The notes under the pieces were generated by a model that was not told where the DNA came from, made no database searches, and saw nothing but the letters and a program-made list of their open reading frames with translations. From Anaeromyxobacter_A sp035538735 (GTDB lineage Bacteria; Myxococcota; Myxococcia; Myxococcales; Anaeromyxobacteraceae): a stretch of 21,372 nt of DNA. The position numbers and the translations under genes are program-made. Location of the stretch: contig DATLJU010000247.1 of the NCBI GenBank assembly GCA_035538735.1, positions 1-21,372 of the forward strand, in the 5' to 3' direction. Below are positions 1-8,638 of the stretch, piece after piece (position 1 is the first letter of the stretch; each line of letters opens with the position of its first letter).

Positions 1-659
1 GGCGCTTCGTCCTGGCTGGCTCCCTGGCCGCATCCGGGCCCTCGCGAGAGGGGAAGCGCGAGGAGGAGCCATTCGCCCCGGCCGAGTGGTACGGCGAGTC
101 GAAGGCGGAGGCCGAGCGGATCGCGTTCTCGTTCGCGGACCGGCTGCCGGTCGCCGTCGGGCGGCCGCCGCGCATCATGGGGCCAGGCGACCGCGAGAAC
201 CTCTTCTTCTTCCGCATCGTCGCGAAGGGCTTCGTGCTGCACCTCCTCGGGCCGGAGCGGCCGCTCTCCTGGATCGACGTCGACGACTGCGCCCGCGGCT
301 TCGCGCTGCTCGGCGAGCGGCCGGAGGCGGTCGCCCAGGCCTTCTTCCTCGCCTCCCGCGAGCGCACCAGCGTGGAGGGCCTGCAGCGCGAGGTGGCGCG
401 CGCGCTGGAGGTCTCCCCCCGCACGGTGCCGGTGCCGCCGGCGGCGCTCTCGGCGCTGGGCTGGGCGGCCGACGCGGTGGCCCGGGTCACCGGCCGGGCA
501 CTCCCGCTCAACCGCAAGCTGGCGCGCCAGGTCCTCGCTCCGGGCTGGACCTGCTCGCCGGACAAGGCCGAGCGGCTCCTCGGGTTCACTCCCGGGACGT
601 CACTCCGCGATTCGCTGGCCCGTTCGGCGCGCTACTACCTCGATCGAGGATGGCTATAA
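1..659 (+). CDS. NAD(P)-dependent epimerase/dehydratase, 5' end missing
   Basis: The reading frame is open from the window edge (first full codon at 3) to TAA at 657-659, giving 218 C-terminal residues. It is an extended short-chain dehydrogenase fold. The start of the fragment reads like the beta-strand leading to the catalytic region (RFVLAGS), followed by W-Y-G-E-S-K, which contains the Tyr-x-x-x-Lys pair. Next comes an RPPRIMGPGD segment typical of sugar epimerases and 3-beta-HSD-like enzymes. The Rossmann Gly motif lies outside the window. The gene is followed directly by the HAD phosphatase gene and probably forms the first visible member of the elb-like operon ending at 8509. A nucleotide-sugar or lipid-linked substrate is possible; the actual substrate cannot be read from the sequence. 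Identification as an extended SDR is firm. Confidence 0.88.
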   Translation, partial: RFVLAGSLAASGPSREGKREEEPFAPAEWYGESKAEAERIAFSFADRLPVAVGRPPRIMGPGDRENLFFFRIVAKGFVLHLLGPERPLSWIDVDDCARGFALLGERPEAVAQAFFLASRERTSVEGLQREVARALEVSPRTVPVPPAALSALGWAADAVARVTGRALPLNRKLARQVLAPGWTCSPDKAERLLGFTPGTSLRDSLARSARYYLDRGWL

Positions 660-703
660 CATCGGAGCTCACCTTCGAGCCCCAGCCGGGACATCCTCAC
701 CGC

Positions 704-1381
704 ATGGCCGACGCACAGCGAGCCGCGTTCTTCGACGTGGACGGGACCCTGGTCCGGACGAACATCGTCCACGCGTTCGCGTACTACGCCCTCAACCAGG
801 GCAGCATCTTCGGCACCGCGCTCAGGACGGCCCGCACCGTGGCCGGGGCGCCGCTCTACTGGGCGCTCGACAAGCTGAACCGGAAGGCGTTCAACGAGGT
901 CTTCTACCAGTCCTACCGAGGGATCTCCCAGGACCGGCTGGAGGAGCTGGCGGAGGAGCTGTTCGAGGAGGTGCTCCGCCCGGCGGTGCACCCCGGCACC
1001 CCGCGGCTCCTCGAACAGGCGCGTCGCGCCGGCTGCCGGATCGTGCTCGTCACGGGGGCGCTCGACTTCACCGTGCGTCACCTGGCGCGCCACCTGGGCG
1101 CCGACGATCTGGTCGCGAACCGGATGCACTTCGTCGAGGGCGTCGCCACCGGCCGCGTCGTCCCGCCCGTCGTCGAGGGTGCGCACAAGGCGGTGGCGGT
1201 GCGCGACTACTGCGCCCGCGAGCGGCTCGCCCTCGATCAGAGCCATGCCTACTCCGACAGCTTCTCCGACTACCCGATGCTGACCGTCGTCGGGCACCCG
1301 GCCGCCGTGAACCCCGACCTCCGCCTGCGCAACGTGGCCCGCGCCTACGAGTGGCCCATCCTCGACACGACCCGAGCCTGA
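704..1381 (+). CDS. HAD-IB family phosphatase/hydrolase
   Basis: The 225-residue product has all HAD motifs. FFDVDGTL supplies the nucleophile D11 and acid/base D13, VTGA supplies the motif II Thr, and a conserved Lys and the SDSFSDYP stretch supply the Mg-binding acids. Length and cap insertion fit the HAD-IB (SerB-like) group, a relative of phosphatases often found beside PlsC acyltransferases and fatty acyl reductases. The start at 704 places DVDGT at the usual N-terminal distance. An in-frame ATG at 650, overlapping the end of the previous gene, would add 18 residues and cannot be excluded, since neither start has a strong ribosome site. In this operon it probably removes a phosphate from a lipid or glycerol-phosphate intermediate, which is inferred from context. 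It may correspond to one of the elb accessory genes. Confidence 0.85.
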   Translation: MADAQRAAFFDVDGTLVRTNIVHAFAYYALNQGSIFGTALRTARTVAGAPLYWALDKLNRKAFNEVFYQSYRGISQDRLEELAEELFEEVLRPAVHPGTPRLLEQARRAGCRIVLVTGALDFTVRHLARHLGADDLVANRMHFVEGVATGRVVPPVVEGAHKAVAVRDYCARERLALDQSHAYSDSFSDYPMLTVVGHPAAVNPDLRLRNVARAYEWPILDTTRA

Positions 1382-1383
1382 GA

Positions 1384-2997
1384 ATGCGCCCCCTCTCCCG
1401 CCTCACGCGGCTCCACGAGCAGACGGAACAGGTCGTCACCCTCGACCGCGACTCGGCGCCCCGCGTCCTCTTCTCCGGCGAGGATCTGCTGCTCGAGGAC
1501 ATGCCCATCGGGACGAAGGTCATCTACCCGAAGCCGCCCATCGCCGGGCTCCCGAACGTCAAGTCGGCCATCCGCTGGGCCATCAACCACCCCGAGGAGA
1601 GCGAGCCCCTCCACGCCAAGCTGCGCCCCGGCATGAAGGTCACCATCGCGCTCGACGACATCTCACTGCCGCTCCCGCCCATGCGCACGCCCGACGTGCG
1701 GCAGCAGGTGCTGGAGGTGGTGCTCGAGCTGCTCGCCGACTCGGGCGTCGACGACGTCCACCTCGTCATCGCCATCTGCCTCCACCGCCGGATGACGGCG
1801 GCGGAGGTGAAGCGGATGGTGGGCGAGCGGATCTTCGACGCCTACTGGCCCGACCGGCTCTACCACCACGACGCCGAGGACCTGGACGGCCTCGTCACGC
1901 TCGGCACCACCCGCCACGGCGAGAAGGTGATCGTGAATCGCCGCGCCGCCGAGTCGGACCTGCTCGTCTACGTGAACCTGAACCTCGTCCCGATGGACGG
2001 CGGCCACAAGTCGGTCGGGACCGGGCTCACCAACTACGAGGGCGTGAAGGCCCACCACACGCCCGACCACATCCGCAAGAGCGACTCGTACATGGACCCG
2101 CCGCGGTCCGAGCTGCACCGCTCGGTCGATCGCATCGGGAAGGTCATCGACGAGCACCTCGACGTCTTCCACATCGAGACCACCATCAACAACCGGATGT
2201 TCGACGGGCCGCTCGGCTTCCTCATGAAGCGCGAGGACCACTACACCGAGGTGGACCGGCTCGCGCTGGCCGGGATGCGGGCCGCGCTCCGGAGCATGCC
2301 GCGCGCCGCGAAGCGCAAGATGTTCCACGCCGTGCCGGCGGCGTACGAGGTCATCGCCGTTCACGCGGGCCGGACCGAGCCGACCCACCGCAAGATCCTG
2401 GAGAAGAGCTGGGATCAGTACGCGGTGGACGTCGACTTCCAGGCCGACATCGGCGTGATGGGGATCCCTTTCATCTCGCCCTACAACGTCAACTCCATCC
2501 TGAACCCCCTGCTCGTCCAGGTCATGGCCTGCGGGTACTTCTTCAACTTCTACCGGGGCAAGCCGCTCGTGAAGAAGGGCGGGACGCTCATCCTCACCCA
2601 CCCCTGCTCGGACGCGTTCGATCCCGACCACCACCCGAGCTACATCGAGTTCTTCCACCGGCTCCTGCCGGAGACGCGCGACGCGAAGGTGCTCGAGGCG
2701 AAGTACGAGCGCGAGTTCGCCGAGAACCCGAGCTACGTGCACATGTACCGGACCGGGAACGCCTATCACGGCGCCCACCCGTTCTTCATGTGGTACTGGG
2801 GCGAGAACGGGCGCCGGCACTACGGCCGGATCATCGCCGTCGGCGCCGAGAACGAGCACGTCCCGCGGCTCCTGGGCTGGGAGCGCGCCGAGCGGCTCTC
2901 CGACGCCATCGACATGGCGCGCGCCCAGCACGGCCGGAGCGCGGAGATCGCGCTCCTCCACCACCCGCCCATCGTCATGACGCAGAACCTCGGATGA
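1384..2997 (+). CDS. LarA-like (DUF2088) nickel-pincer racemase family protein
   Basis: This 537-residue protein starts three bases after the previous stop. The central N-terminal part (GMKVTIALDDISLPLPPM, followed by a long helix and a VHLVIAICLHRRMT strand) matches the DUF2088 domain of lactate racemase LarA, in which a similar DxTRP loop lies near the catalytic site. The second half carries the extended C-terminal domain. Known LarA-family enzymes use a nickel-pincer nucleotide for hydride transfer at 2-hydroxyacids; whether this one does cannot be decided here. It lacks an obvious signal peptide or membrane segment, so it should be cytosolic. The stop overlaps the start of the next gene (ATGA), so it is translated together with the multidomain lipid enzyme. 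That suggests a role in the same pathway, perhaps on a glycerol or hydroxyacid intermediate. Confidence 0.75.
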   Translation: MRPLSRLTRLHEQTEQVVTLDRDSAPRVLFSGEDLLLEDMPIGTKVIYPKPPIAGLPNVKSAIRWAINHPEESEPLHAKLRPGMKVTIALDDISLPLPPMRTPDVRQQVLEVVLELLADSGVDDVHLVIAICLHRRMTAAEVKRMVGERIFDAYWPDRLYHHDAEDLDGLVTLGTTRHGEKVIVNRRAAESDLLVYVNLNLVPMDGGHKSVGTGLTNYEGVKAHHTPDHIRKSDSYMDPPRSELHRSVDRIGKVIDEHLDVFHIETTINNRMFDGPLGFLMKREDHYTEVDRLALAGMRAALRSMPRAAKRKMFHAVPAAYEVIAVHAGRTEPTHRKILEKSWDQYAVDVDFQADIGVMGIPFISPYNVNSILNPLLVQVMACGYFFNFYRGKPLVKKGGTLILTHPCSDAFDPDHHPSYIEFFHRLLPETRDAKVLEAKYEREFAENPSYVHMYRTGNAYHGAHPFFMWYWGENGRRHYGRIIAVGAENEHVPRLLGWERAERLSDAIDMARAQHGRSAEIALLHHPPIVMTQNLG

Positions 2998-5900
2998 GCG
3001 AGCCGACGCCATCTCCCGCTCCCGAGGAGGGAGCCCATCAGCGCTCCGGCGTGCTCGACGTCGCCGCCACGCTCCGTGGCAAGCGCCTCCTCGTCACCGG
3101 CGCCACCGGCTTCGTGGGCAAGGTCATGCTCTCGATGCTGCTGCACCGGTACCCGGAGATCGGGAAGGTATTCGTGCTGGTCCGCCCCGGCACGGGCGGC
3201 ACCGCCGAGGCGCGCTTCTTCGGCAAGGTGGCCGAGAGCCGCCCGTTCGACCCGCTCCGCCAGCAGCACGGGGCGCGGCTCGACGCCTTCCTGCGCGAGC
3301 GCTGCGTCCCGCTGGCCGGCGACGTCTCCGATGAGCTCTGCGGGCTGTCGGAGGAAGACCTGGCGGCGCTCGGCCCTCTCGACGCGGTGGTGAACTGCGC
3401 CGGCCTGGTCGACTTCAACCCTTCGCTCGAGCTGGCGGTCGACGTGAACACGCTCGGCGCGCGCCACGCCTCCGAGCTCTGTCGGCGCACCGGCGCGGCG
3501 CTCGTCCACGTCTCGACCTGCTTCGTGGCGGGCAACCGCAGCGGGGTCGTCTTCGAGGACGAGGGGATCGAGGGCTACTTCCCGCGGCGCGACGGCGTCG
3601 AGGGCCGGCCCACCGCGCCCACCCTCGACGCGCGCGACTTCGACCTCGACCGCGAGCTGGCCGACTGCGCGCGGCGGATCGCGCGCGTGCGCGAGGACGC
3701 CGAGGACGCCGCGCTCCAGTCCGAGCTGCGGGCGCAGGCCCAGGAGCGGCTCCGGGCCGAGGGCCGCGCCGGCGACGCGCGCTCCGAGCGGCTGGCGCTG
3801 GGGCGCGAGAAGCGGCTCTGGATCTCGCAGCGCCTCGTCGACCTCGGCATGGAGCGAGCGCGCCACTGGGGCTGGCCCAACACCTACACCTACACGAAGA
3901 GCCTGGGCGAGCAGGCCATCGCGCGGAGCGGCGTACGCTTCGCGCTGGTGCGCCCCGCGATCGTGGAGACGGCGCTGAGGTATCCGTTCCCAGGATGGAA
4001 CGAGGGGTTCACGACCAGCGCGCCGCTCGCCTTCCTCGGCCTCAAGGGACAGCGCGTGTACCCGATGGGCGAGCGCGCCATCCTCGACATCGTCCCGGTC
4101 GACCTGGTCGCGGCGGGCGTCATCGCCGTGACCGCCGAGCTCCTCGCGGGCGGCGGCGAGCGCGTCTACCACCTGGCGTCGAGCGACACCAACCCGCTCT
4201 ACGTCCGGCGCGCCCTGGCGCTGGTCGGCCTCTACCGGCGGCGGTTCTTCCGCCGGCGGGAGGAAGGGAGCCGGCTCGGGAACGCGATCCAGGCACGCTT
4301 CGAGCCGTATTCCGTCTCGCGCCGTCACTACGAGACCTTCAGCGCGCCCGCCTTCGCCAAGCTGGCGCGCGCGGCGAGCCGGCTGCTCCGCGACGAGGGA
4401 CCGCGCTGGGGCGCTCCGCGCCTGTCGGCGCTGGCCGGGCGCGCCGCCGACGCGCTCGACGAGGTCGAGTCGAAGCTCGCGCAGACGGAGAGCCTGTTCG
4501 AGCTCTTCATGCCGTTCGTGTGGGAGAACCGATACGTCTTCCGCTGCGCGAACGTCCGGGCGCTGCACGCGCGGATGGCGCCGCACGACCAGCTGCGCCT
4601 CCCCTGGGATCCGGAGCGCATCGCCTGGCGCGAGTACTGGCTCGACGTGCACATGAAGGGACTCGAGGAGTGGGTGTTCCCCGGCCTGGAGGAGGAGTCG
4701 AAGAAGAAGGTGCACGCGGTGAAGCAGCACCGCGACGTGCTGGAGCAGTTCCACGCGTCGTGCGAGACGCACCGCCGGCGGGTCGCGCTGCGGATGAGCG
4801 GGGCGCGGAAGGACCGCTTCAGCTACGCGGAGCTGGGCGCGTTCGCGCGCCGCGTCGCGGGCGCGCTCGCCGCCCGCGGCGTCCGCCCCGGCGATCGCGT
4901 CCTGCTCGCCTCCGAGAACCGCCCGGAGTGGGCCGTCGCCTTCTTCGGCGTCCTCTCCGCCGGCGCCGTGGCGGTGCCGGTGGACGCCGAGCTCTCGCCC
5001 GCCGAGCTGGCGAACCTGGCCCGCAGCGCCGGAGCGAAGCTGGCGCTCCTCTCCGAGCGGGTCGCGGAGCGCGTGCCCGAGCTGCTGCAGGCGTGGCGGA
5101 GCGGGGGCGGCCCGGCGCCGCTCGGGCTCGGCGAGGCGCTCTCGGGGGATCCAACCCTCGCGCCCCGGCTGCCGCCGCCCCAGCCGGACGACGTGGCCTC
5201 CCTCATCTACACGAGCGGGACCACCGGCACGCCCAAGGGCGTGCTCCTCACCCACCGGAACTTCGCGAGCCTGGTGGCGAAGCTCTCGGCGCTGTTCGAC
5301 CTCGGTCCGGGCGACGGCCTCCTCTCGGTGCTGCCGCTCCACCACACGTTCGAGTTCACCTGCGGGCTGCTCGTGCCGCTCGCGCGCGGCGCCGAGGTGG
5401 AGTACCTCGACGAGCTCACCGCCGACACGCTCGGCGACGCGCTGGAGAGCGGGCGCGTCACCGCCATGATCGGCGTCCCGGCCCTGTGGGCGCTGCTCCA
5501 CCGGCGCATCACCCAGGAGCTGTCCGCGCGCCCGGGGGTAGTGGAGTCCACCGCCCGGGCGCTCATGGCCGCGAACGCCGGGCTGCGCGACCGGGTCGGC
5601 GCGAACTTCGGGAAGCTCCTCTTCTGGCCGGTCCACCGCAAGCTCGGCGGGAGGCTGCGCATCCTCGTCTCGGGCGGCTCGGCGCTTTCGCCGGACGTGC
5701 AGCGCGCCTTCCACGAGCTGGGCTTCGACCTGTACGAGGGGTACGGCCTCACCGAGGCCGCGCCCGTGCTGGCGGTCTCGACCCCCGGCGACGGCCCGCG
5801 CGCCGGGACCGTGGGCCGGCCGCTGCCCGGGATCGAGCTGCGCATCGACGCCCCCGACGCGACCGGGGTGGGCGAGGTGCTGGCGCGCGGCCCGAACGTC

Positions 5901-7481
5901 ATGGCCGGCTACTGGAAGCAGGGCAGCGATCGGCCCGAGATCGATCGCGAGCTGACCGCGGCGGTGCTCGACGGCGGTTGGCTCAGGACGGGCGACCTGG
6001 GCCGGTTCGACGCCGACGGGCAGCTCGTGCTGGTCGGCCGCAAGAAGGACGTCATCATCGACGCCGACGGCAAGAACGTCCACCCGGACGAGGTGGAGGA
6101 GCACTACCGCTCGGACGATCTCGTGAAGGAGCTGTCGGTGGTGGGGCTGCGCGACGGCACCGCCGAGAAGGTCGCGATGCTCGTCGTGCCTCGTTGGGAA
6201 GACCGCGACCGGGCCGAGGTGCGGCGGCGGCTCGAGCAGCACGTGCGGCGGGTCTCGGCCTCGCTGCCCTTCCACCAGCGCGTGAAGGTCTGGCACGTCA
6301 TCGACCAGGAGCTGCCGAAGACGTCCACCCGGAAGGTGAAGCGCGCCTGGGTGACGGCGGAGCTACGGCGTCTCGAAGCGGCCGCGCAGCACGGCGCCCG
6401 CGCGCGCTCCGCGGCGCGGGAGGGACACGGTGACGGCTGGGTGCTCGACGTCGTGGCGGAGGTGTCGCGCCGGCCGCGCGCGAGCGTGACGCGGGCCAGC
6501 CTGCTCGCCGCCGATCTCGGCTTCGACTCGCTCATGCTGACCGAGCTGGCCGCGGCGCTGGAGCAGGCGGGCGTGCCGCCCAGCGTGACGGACGGGCTGC
6601 ACCAGATCGAGACCGTGGGCGAGCTGGCGCGCGCCGCCGGCGCGGCGGTGCACCGGGCGGAGCCCGAGGCGCCGGTGAAGGCCGACGCCGAGGCCGGTGC
6701 GCGTGAGCCGGACGTGGCGCTGCCGGGGCCGCTCTCGGCGTTCGGCCGGCGGCTGCTCGCCGCGGGCCAGCGGGCGCTCTACCGCGACCTCTACAAGACG
6801 GAGGTCCGCGGGCGCGCCTACATCCCGCGCGACCGGAACTTCCTCGTCGTGGCGAACCACGCCAGCCACCTCGACATGGGCCTCGTCAAGGTGGCGCTCG
6901 GCGATCAGGGCGAGCGGCTCGCCGCGCTGGCCGCACGCGACTACTTCTTCGACACGACGCTCAAGCGCGCCTACTTCGAGAACTTCACGAACCTCATCCC
7001 GATGGAGCGCTCCGGCTCGGTCCGGCAGAGCCTCCGCGCCGCGGTCGAGGCGCTGCGGCACGGCATGAACCTGCTCATCTTCCCCGAGGGGACCCGGTCG
7101 CGCGACGGCCGGATGGCGCGCTTCAAGGCGACCGCGGGGTACCTCGCGCTCCAGTGCGGCGTCGACGCGCTCCCGCTGTACATCCGCGGCACCCACCAGG
7201 CGCTGCCGCCCGGTCAGCTCCTGCCGCGGGCCGCCGACCTGGAGGTCCTCATCGGCCAGCCGATCCGCGTCGACGAGCTGCGCCGGCGAACCTCTCACCT
7301 GCCCCGCGGCGAGGCGCACAAGGAGGCGACGCGCATCATGGAGGAGGCGGTGCGGGCGCTGGGTGGGTTGCCGCCGACCGCGACCGCGAGCTCGACCTCG
7401 ACCACGACCGTGGCCGGGACGGCGACCGCGGGCGAGAGCACGGCGGCGGCCTACCGCGCCAGCGGCCACGAGGACCCGTGA
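2994..7481 (+). CDS. elbD: ElbD-like multifunctional enzyme: thioester reductase, AMP-ligase, ACP, PlsC acyltransferase
   Basis: The 1495-residue protein has four domains in order. A fatty acyl-CoA/thioester reductase begins with GATGFVG at 36-42 and has Y298-x-x-x-K302. An adenylate-forming acyl ligase has YTSGTTGTPKG at 739-749, YGLTE at 917-921 and the C-terminal lysine K1109. An acyl carrier domain has DLGFDSL with the phosphopantetheine serine S1179. A PlsC glycerolipid acyltransferase has NHASHLD at 1288-1294 and FPEGTR at 1363-1368. A Thr/Ala/Ser-rich tail follows. This is the architecture I recall for ElbD of Myxococcus xanthus, the multifunctional enzyme of alkyl-ether lipid formation needed for fruiting and sporulation. 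ATG overlaps the preceding stop; a longer in-frame start at 2790 would lie inside the upstream gene and is unlikely. All catalytic residues I can check are present. The symbol rests on architecture and context, not on alignment. Confidence 0.85.
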   Translation: MSEPTPSPAPEEGAHQRSGVLDVAATLRGKRLLVTGATGFVGKVMLSMLLHRYPEIGKVFVLVRPGTGGTAEARFFGKVAESRPFDPLRQQHGARLDAFLRERCVPLAGDVSDELCGLSEEDLAALGPLDAVVNCAGLVDFNPSLELAVDVNTLGARHASELCRRTGAALVHVSTCFVAGNRSGVVFEDEGIEGYFPRRDGVEGRPTAPTLDARDFDLDRELADCARRIARVREDAEDAALQSELRAQAQERLRAEGRAGDARSERLALGREKRLWISQRLVDLGMERARHWGWPNTYTYTKSLGEQAIARSGVRFALVRPAIVETALRYPFPGWNEGFTTSAPLAFLGLKGQRVYPMGERAILDIVPVDLVAAGVIAVTAELLAGGGERVYHLASSDTNPLYVRRALALVGLYRRRFFRRREEGSRLGNAIQARFEPYSVSRRHYETFSAPAFAKLARAASRLLRDEGPRWGAPRLSALAGRAADALDEVESKLAQTESLFELFMPFVWENRYVFRCANVRALHARMAPHDQLRLPWDPERIAWREYWLDVHMKGLEEWVFPGLEEESKKKVHAVKQHRDVLEQFHASCETHRRRVALRMSGARKDRFSYAELGAFARRVAGALAARGVRPGDRVLLASENRPEWAVAFFGVLSAGAVAVPVDAELSPAELANLARSAGAKLALLSERVAERVPELLQAWRSGGGPAPLGLGEALSGDPTLAPRLPPPQPDDVASLIYTSGTTGTPKGVLLTHRNFASLVAKLSALFDLGPGDGLLSVLPLHHTFEFTCGLLVPLARGAEVEYLDELTADTLGDALESGRVTAMIGVPALWALLHRRITQELSARPGVVESTARALMAANAGLRDRVGANFGKLLFWPVHRKLGGRLRILVSGGSALSPDVQRAFHELGFDLYEGYGLTEAAPVLAVSTPGDGPRAGTVGRPLPGIELRIDAPDATGVGEVLARGPNVMAGYWKQGSDRPEIDRELTAAVLDGGWLRTGDLGRFDADGQLVLVGRKKDVIIDADGKNVHPDEVEEHYRSDDLVKELSVVGLRDGTAEKVAMLVVPRWEDRDRAEVRRRLEQHVRRVSASLPFHQRVKVWHVIDQELPKTSTRKVKRAWVTAELRRLEAAAQHGARARSAAREGHGDGWVLDVVAEVSRRPRASVTRASLLAADLGFDSLMLTELAAALEQAGVPPSVTDGLHQIETVGELARAAGAAVHRAEPEAPVKADAEAGAREPDVALPGPLSAFGRRLLAAGQRALYRDLYKTEVRGRAYIPRDRNFLVVANHASHLDMGLVKVALGDQGERLAALAARDYFFDTTLKRAYFENFTNLIPMERSGSVRQSLRAAVEALRHGMNLLIFPEGTRSRDGRMARFKATAGYLALQCGVDALPLYIRGTHQALPPGQLLPRAADLEVLIGQPIRVDELRRRTSHLPRGEAHKEATRIMEEAVRALGGLPPTATASSTSTTTVAGTATAGESTAAAYRASGHEDP

Positions 7482-8509
7482 ACCTCCTCGTCACCGGCGC
7501 GACCGGCTTCCTCGGCTCGACCCTCCTCCCGCTGCTGGTCGAGGGCGGACACCGCGTGCGCATCCTCGCCCGGGGCGACGCCGCGCAGGCGGAGGCGCTC
7601 GGAGCCGAGGTGGTGCGCGCGCCGCTGCAGGACCGCGACGCCGTGCGGCGCGCGCTCGTCGGGGTGGAGGCGGTCTTCCACCTCGCGGGCCAGGTCGCGT
7701 TCGACGCGCGCGATCCCGCCTCGCTGTACGAGCTGCACGTCGAGCGCACGCGCACCCTCCTCGAGGACGCCCGCGCGGCGGGCGTCGGACGGTTCATCCT
7801 CGCCTCCAGCTCCGGGACGATCGCCATCTCCCGGGAGGAGAGGATCCACACCGAGGCGGACGACCACCCGATCCAGGTGGCGGCGCGCTGGCCCTACTAC
7901 CTGTCGAAGATCTTCCAGGAGAAGACGGCGCTCCGGTTCCACCGCGACACCGGATTCCCCGTCGTCGTGCTGAACCCCTCGCTCTTGCTCGGCCCCGGCG
8001 ACGCCCGCCTCTCCTCCACCGACGTCGTCTTCAAGTTCCTCGAGCGACGCATCCCGGCGTTGCCTTCCGGTGGGCTGTCGTTCGTGGACGTCCGCGACGC
8101 CGCGACCGCGTTCGCGGCCGCCCTCGAGCGCGGGCGCCCCGGCGAGCGCTACCTGCTCGGTGGCGCCAACATGACCTTCGCCGACTTCTTCGCCCGGCTC
8201 TCGCGCCTCTCCGGCGTGGCGCCGCCGGCGCTGCGCCTCCCGTCCAGGGTGAACGTCGCCGGGGCGCACCTCCTCGGGCGCTGGCACGACTGGCGCGGGA
8301 GCGAGAGCCCCATCTCGCCCGAGGAGGTGGAGATGGGCGAACACTTCTTCTACGTGGACGCCCGCAAGGCGGAGCGCGAGCTGGGGTTCGCGGCGCGCGA
8401 TCCCCAGGACACGCTCCACGACACGGTGGCGTGGCTCGAGCGGAACGTCCGCGGCAAGGGAGCGCGGCGGCCGACCACGGTGGGCGATCTGAGGAAGCTC
8501 GACTCGTAG
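7478..8509 (+). CDS. NAD-dependent epimerase/dehydratase of the elb-like operon
   Basis: The 343-residue extended SDR starts with GTG overlapping the previous stop (GTGA), so it is translationally coupled to the ElbD-like gene. It has the Rossmann motif GATGFLG at 7-13, a HLAGQV strand, and Y140-Y-L-S-K144 as the catalytic pair. NPSLLLGPGD then follows, as in dihydroflavonol-4-reductase and 3-beta-HSD-like members. It is the second epimerase of the locus after the truncated one at the left edge. A reduction or oxidation step on a lipid head group or carbonyl intermediate of ether-lipid synthesis is plausible. In myxobacterial elb clusters an epimerase-type gene sits downstream of elbD, so this is probably its counterpart (from memory). 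It is the last gene before the inverted repeat that ends the operon. Confidence 0.85.
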   Translation: MNLLVTGATGFLGSTLLPLLVEGGHRVRILARGDAAQAEALGAEVVRAPLQDRDAVRRALVGVEAVFHLAGQVAFDARDPASLYELHVERTRTLLEDARAAGVGRFILASSSGTIAISREERIHTEADDHPIQVAARWPYYLSKIFQEKTALRFHRDTGFPVVVLNPSLLLGPGDARLSSTDVVFKFLERRIPALPSGGLSFVDVRDAATAFAAALERGRPGERYLLGGANMTFADFFARLSRLSGVAPPALRLPSRVNVAGAHLLGRWHDWRGSESPISPEEVEMGEHFFYVDARKAERELGFAARDPQDTLHDTVAWLERNVRGKGARRPTTVGDLRKLDS

Positions 8510-8521
8510 TGCGTGGGCCGG

Positions 8522-8623
8522 CCCCTCTCCCTTGCCCTCTCCCCGGTGGGGGAGAGGGTCTACGAGCTCATCGTGTTTCGTCTCCCTCGCCCCGCGAAGC
8601 GGGGAGAGGGCCGGGGAGAGGGG
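8522..8623. terminator. Large inverted repeat between convergent genes, likely bidirectional terminator
   Basis: Two 24-base arms at 8522-8545 and 8600-8623 are complementary at 22 of 24 positions. Each half also folds on itself: CCCTCTCC...GGAGAGGG pairs around 8535-8558, and a shorter hairpin sits around 8588-8610. The element lies between the end of the elb-like operon (+) and the end of the minus-strand membrane gene. No T-tract follows on either side. A terminator is therefore likely from position only, and a dispersed REP-like repeat is the alternative. Confidence 0.55.
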
Positions 8624-8638
8624 TGGGCGCCCCGCCGT

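Noticed and set aside
2820..6296. Very long minus-strand open frame (over 1100 codons) antisense to the ElbD-like gene
   Set aside because: It mirrors the codon bias of the real gene, has His/Arg/Leu-rich composition and no family motifs; this is a usual effect of high GC. The same applies to other long antisense frames at 1663-3012, 6363-7469, 7451-8419 and 19796-21361.
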